16,062 nucleotides of DNA from Bacteroidota bacterium (GTDB lineage Bacteria; Bacteroidota; Bacteroidia; Bacteroidales; Prolixibacteraceae). Location: contig JAMDDG010000193.1 of the NCBI GenBank assembly GCA_023488865.1, forward strand, positions 1 through 16,062. The letters run 5' to 3'. The notes under the pieces are model-generated. The model made no database searches. It was not told where the DNA came from and worked only from the letters and a program-made list of their open reading frames with translations. Position numbers and translations under genes: made by a program. Shown here in pieces: positions 13,535-16,062 of the stretch. Positions within the stretch are counted from its first letter, which is position 1. Each line of letters starts with the position of its first letter.

Positions 13535-15454
13535 ATGGATAGAAATACCATCACAGGACTGATTCTAATATTTGTTATTTTATTTGCATTCAGTTACTTA
13601 AATAAACCTTCAGAAAAAGATCTTGAAGTACTCAGATTGAAGAACGATTCCATTGCATTGGCCGAAAAAGCCAAAGTCAAAGAAATTACAAAACAAGCTG
13701 AACTTTCCACCATTCAACCCGGCATTTCTAAAATTGACTCATCCAATGTCCAAAATGAGCTGACTAATTTATATGGCGTTTTTGCAGTTGCAGCCAAGGG
13801 GGAAGAAAAATTTGTAACCCTGGAAAATAACCTGATAAAGGTGGTTCTTTCAAACAAGGGAGGTAAAATATATTCGGTCGAATTAAAAGATTACAAAAGG
13901 TTCAATGGCAAACCATTGATCCTCTTTGATGGAGAAGAGAACCGTTTTGGATTGAATTTCTTCTCCCAAAACAAGAGCATCCAAACCGACCAGTTTTTCT
14001 TTCAACCTTCTGTTAAGGAGAGTCTGGTAACCGTTAACGAAACCAAAGTACCAAAAGGGAAAGAGGGACGTGAAAACTACAACAATGACAATCCGGGCGA
14101 TTCGAAATCAGTCTCCATGCGCTTAGATGCAGGGAACAATGTTTTCATTGAATATGTTTATACGCTGAAAAACAACTCCTATCTGGTAGATTTCGATATC
14201 AAAACATCCGGATTGAAAAAAGTAGCAGGTGCCAACTCAGAGTTCGTCAATTTCCTTTGGAGCATCAACATGCCAAGACAGGAGAAGATGTCGAAATTTG
14301 GCGAAAACAACCAATCTACGATCTTCTATAAGTTCGACAAAGATGTAGTTGATAAACTTTCTCCTGCAAAATCTGAGTCTAAATCCTTGTCTACCAAGGT
14401 AAAATGGGTTGGATTTAAGCAGCAGTTTTTCTCTTCAGTCCTGATTGCTGACCAGGCATTTCAGAATGCCCAAGTTTCGACCAAAAAAAGGGAGCTGGAT
14501 TCCTCATATGTAGCAGAGATGACGGCCGATTTGACCATTCCGTTGGATGCCGGTGGCAGCGAAAATTTTCCGGCCAAATTTTATTTTGGACCTAACCAAT
14601 ACAATATCTTGAACCAGTTTGACCTGGGAATGGAAGAACAGCTTTCATTAGGCTGGACAGTCATCGGATGGGTCAACAAGTACATCGTTATTCCTGCATT
14701 TGATTTCTTGCATCGTTACATAGGCAATTTTGGGTTGATCATCTTGTTGCTGACCATTTATATTAAGCTTCTCACGTTGGTATTCACCTACAAATCGTAC
14801 ATTTCCCAGGCCAAAATGAGAATTTTAAAACCGGAGATAGAGGAGATACAGAAAAAATTTCCGGAAGATAAAAAATTGGAATCCCAGCAGGCAGTGATGG
14901 CATTTTACAAAAAAGCCGGTGTAAACCCCATGGGAGGTTGTTTGCCCATGGTACTTCAGATGCCGATTTTGATCGCGATGTTCTATTTCTTCCCAATCTC
15001 GATTGAGCTGCGTCAGCAAAGCTTTTTATGGGCTACGGACTTATCTTCTTTCGATTCTATTGCCAATTTGCCATTTACCATCCCATTTTATGGCAACCAC
15101 GTTAGTTTGTTCTGTTTATTGATGACAGTTACCAATATTCTCTATGTAAAATACAACAACGAAATGACTGGTGCCACTCAACAGATGCCTGGAATGAAAA
15201 CCATGATGTACCTGATGCCGGTGATGTTCCTGTTTATTTTCAACAGCTATGCCGCCGGTCTGAGCTTGTACTACTTCTTATCTCTGGTGTTTACTTTTGT
15301 GCAGATGTTCATTTTCAAGAAGCTGGTCAACGAAGATGCCATTCACGCACAAATCAAAGCCAAACAAAAGATGCCGGTTACCAAATCCAAATTTCAGGCA
15401 CGCTTGGAAGAGATGACCAAACAAAAAGCTTTGGCCGACAAGAAAAGAAGATAG
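13535..15454 (+). CDS. yidC: Membrane protein insertase YidC
   Basis: This 639-residue YidC/Oxa1/Alb3 protein inserts and folds inner-membrane proteins, alone or with SecYEG. TM1 is residues 6-22 (ITGLILIFVILFAFSYL), followed by a large periplasmic beta-sandwich domain (about 75-365). The conserved insertase core has TM2 around 397-417 and the SYISQAKMRILKPEI cytoplasmic hairpin start. The GGCLPMVLQMPILIAMFYFF segment (467-486) is TM3; TM4 and TM5-6 lie at about 522-538 and 556-595. The hydrophilic-groove position that is Arg in Escherichia coli and Bacillus is Lys here (K411 in TIYIKLLTL). The C-terminal tail (596-639) is very Lys/Arg-rich, as expected for ribosome contact. The ATG is 3 bp after the pyrG stop, suggesting translational coupling. 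Confidence 0.97.
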   Translation: MDRNTITGLILIFVILFAFSYLNKPSEKDLEVLRLKNDSIALAEKAKVKEITKQAELSTIQPGISKIDSSNVQNELTNLYGVFAVAAKGEEKFVTLENNLIKVVLSNKGGKIYSVELKDYKRFNGKPLILFDGEENRFGLNFFSQNKSIQTDQFFFQPSVKESLVTVNETKVPKGKEGRENYNNDNPGDSKSVSMRLDAGNNVFIEYVYTLKNNSYLVDFDIKTSGLKKVAGANSEFVNFLWSINMPRQEKMSKFGENNQSTIFYKFDKDVVDKLSPAKSESKSLSTKVKWVGFKQQFFSSVLIADQAFQNAQVSTKKRELDSSYVAEMTADLTIPLDAGGSENFPAKFYFGPNQYNILNQFDLGMEEQLSLGWTVIGWVNKYIVIPAFDFLHRYIGNFGLIILLLTIYIKLLTLVFTYKSYISQAKMRILKPEIEEIQKKFPEDKKLESQQAVMAFYKKAGVNPMGGCLPMVLQMPILIAMFYFFPISIELRQQSFLWATDLSSFDSIANLPFTIPFYGNHVSLFCLLMTVTNILYVKYNNEMTGATQQMPGMKTMMYLMPVMFLFIFNSYAAGLSLYYFLSLVFTFVQMFIFKKLVNEDAIHAQIKAKQKMPVTKSKFQARLEEMTKQKALADKKRR

Positions 15455-15462
15455 AATTGAAT

Positions 15463-15503
15463 AGAATAAAAAAAGGGCACCGCAAGTGCCCTTTTTTTAT
15501 TCT
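15463..15503. terminator. Strong bidirectional terminator between yidC and ribH
   Basis: An 18-bp perfect inverted repeat (15463-15480 with 15486-15503) closes on the 5-nt loop CGCAA. The GC part is GGGCAC/GTGCCC, flanked by seven A on the left and seven T on the right, so each strand produces a GC hairpin followed by a U-run. It ends yidC in one direction and ribH in the other. The ribH stop codon (15497-15499) lies inside the right arm. Confidence 0.95.
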
Positions 15504-15994
15504 TCTGAAGGCATGAATTTCCAGCTCAACGCCACCATCTTAATCGCGGTATAGGCCGCTTCTTCCCCTTTGTTGCCCAATTTGCCTCCCGCCCGTTCAA
15601 GGGCCTGCTGTTGGTTATCCGTCGTTAAAACGCCGAAAATAAAGGGGATCCCGTATTCCAGGTTCAATTTTGTTACGCCGTAGGTAACTCCCTGGCAGAT
15701 AAAGTCGAAATGCCGGGTTTCACCCTGGATGACACAGCCTAACAAAATGACTGCATCTGCGTCGGTGTTTTCAGCCATTAATTGTCCTCCCAAAGTTAAT
15801 TCGAAAGTGCCCGGAACGCTCTCGATTCGAATGTCTTCGGACCTGACGCCATATTTAAGCAGCGTTTCTACGGCCCCCTTTTTCAAAGCAACGGTTACAG
15901 CCGGGTTCCATTCGGCATAGACAATTCCGAATTTCATCCCTTTTGCATCCGGGACTTCATGGTTCACATGGTCAGAGAGATTTACAGTAGCCAT
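15497..15994 (-). CDS. ribH: 6,7-dimethyl-8-ribityllumazine synthase
   Basis: This 165-residue enzyme condenses 5-amino-6-ribitylaminouracil with 3,4-dihydroxy-2-butanone 4-phosphate in the penultimate step of riboflavin synthesis. Visible active-site elements are the N-terminal strand FGIVYAEWNP with W29 (ring stacking position), the VPGTFEL loop (60-66), the GCVIQGETRHFDFIC segment (86-100) with catalytic H95, and the FGVLTTDNQQQALERAG helix (120-136) that binds phosphate. The length and order match the icosahedral-capsid family. The ATG at 15992-15994 gives the usual short N-terminal extension. No other rib gene is in the window. It converges on yidC through the shared terminator. Confidence 0.97.
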   Translation of the reverse strand: MATVNLSDHVNHEVPDAKGMKFGIVYAEWNPAVTVALKKGAVETLLKYGVRSEDIRIESVPGTFELTLGGQLMAENTDADAVILLGCVIQGETRHFDFICQGVTYGVTKLNLEYGIPFIFGVLTTDNQQQALERAGGKLGNKGEEAAYTAIKMVALSWKFMPSEE

Positions 15995-16001
15995 AATAGA
16001 A

Positions 16002-16033
16002 GTTTTAAAAGTTTATACTGTTTTAAAAGTTTA
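16002..16033. repeat. Two 14-bp direct repeats upstream of ribH
   Basis: GTTTTAAAAGTTTA occurs exactly at 16002-16015 and again at 16020-16033, an 18-bp period. A further partial AAAAGTT follows at 16034-16040. The segment lies 8-39 bp upstream of the ribH ATG, where the promoter or a regulator site would be expected, but no TAnnTTTG match was found on the ribH strand. Confidence 0.7.
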
Positions 16034-16039
16034 AAAAGT

Positions 16040-16062
16040 TGCCGGTCCCTGAGCGAAGTGCT
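16040..16062. repeat. Edge of a probable dispersed repeat (GCCGGTCCCTGAGCGAAG...)
   Basis: The last bases, GCCGGTCCCTGAGCGAAG (16041-16058) followed by TGCT, resemble the dispersed palindromic repeat of the kind CTTCGACTTCGCTCAGGGACC that is common in intergenic DNA of Bacteroidota. It is cut off by the window end, so the other arm cannot be checked. The match is by recognition only. Confidence 0.35.

Noticed and set aside
1..16062. Defence island, CRISPR array, toxin-antitoxin, prophage or insertion sequence
   Set aside because: All intergenic gaps are under 200 bp, every sizeable gene is a recognisable housekeeping or conserved phylum-specific family, and no repeat-spacer pattern, transposase or integrase is present.

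Overview
The window reads as a compact stretch of core chromosome from a member of the Bacteroidota, most likely the Bacteroidales/Marinilabiliales side of the phylum. Four things point there: the lineage-typical DUF5606 and multi-repeat DUF349 proteins, the pyrG-yidC gene pair, candidate promoters of the TAnnTTTG type rather than sigma70 TATAAT boxes, and A/T-rich leaders without clear Shine-Dalgarno sequences. A sucA-sucB pair plus a methylmalonyl-CoA epimerase tail suggest an organism with the 2-oxoglutarate dehydrogenase step and a succinate/propionate route. The exact genus cannot be read from this sequence.

Layout. Positions 1-114 (+) hold the last codons of a methylmalonyl-CoA epimerase. 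It converges on a Cof-type HAD phosphatase (186-1019, -). Divergent from that is a small DUF5606 protein (1124-1549, +), which converges on sucB (1569-2828, -). Upstream of sucB lies sucA (3010-5811, -), so the two form a same-strand sucA-sucB unit coding for E1 and E2 of 2-oxoglutarate dehydrogenase. The gap between them is unusual: it carries a perfect 73-bp tandem duplication that includes the 5' end of sucB, and a degenerate CACAAAG-type periodic repeat. Divergent from sucA is an AddB-like PD-(D/E)XK nuclease (5959-8853, +), whose 3' end overlaps convergent trmD (8844-9524, -) by 10 bp. A five-repeat DUF349 protein (about 9711-11765, +) follows and ends at a hairpin terminator. Then come pyrG (11912-13531, +) and yidC (13535-15454, +), 3 bp apart. 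A strong bidirectional terminator separates yidC from convergent ribH (15497-15994, -), and the last 68 bases carry short direct repeats.

Functionally this is housekeeping: TCA cycle, tRNA m1G37 methylation, CTP synthesis, membrane protein insertion, riboflavin synthesis, and a component of recombinational repair. No mobile element, CRISPR array, toxin-antitoxin pair, defence island, rRNA or tRNA gene was found, and no gene-free stretch exceeds 300 bases. I do not see a new multi-gene system. The points most worth a second look are the sucB 5' duplication with the 22-codon upstream ORF it creates, the intergenic periodic repeat, the non-canonical E3-binding region of SucB, and the uncharacterised DUF349 and DUF5606 proteins.
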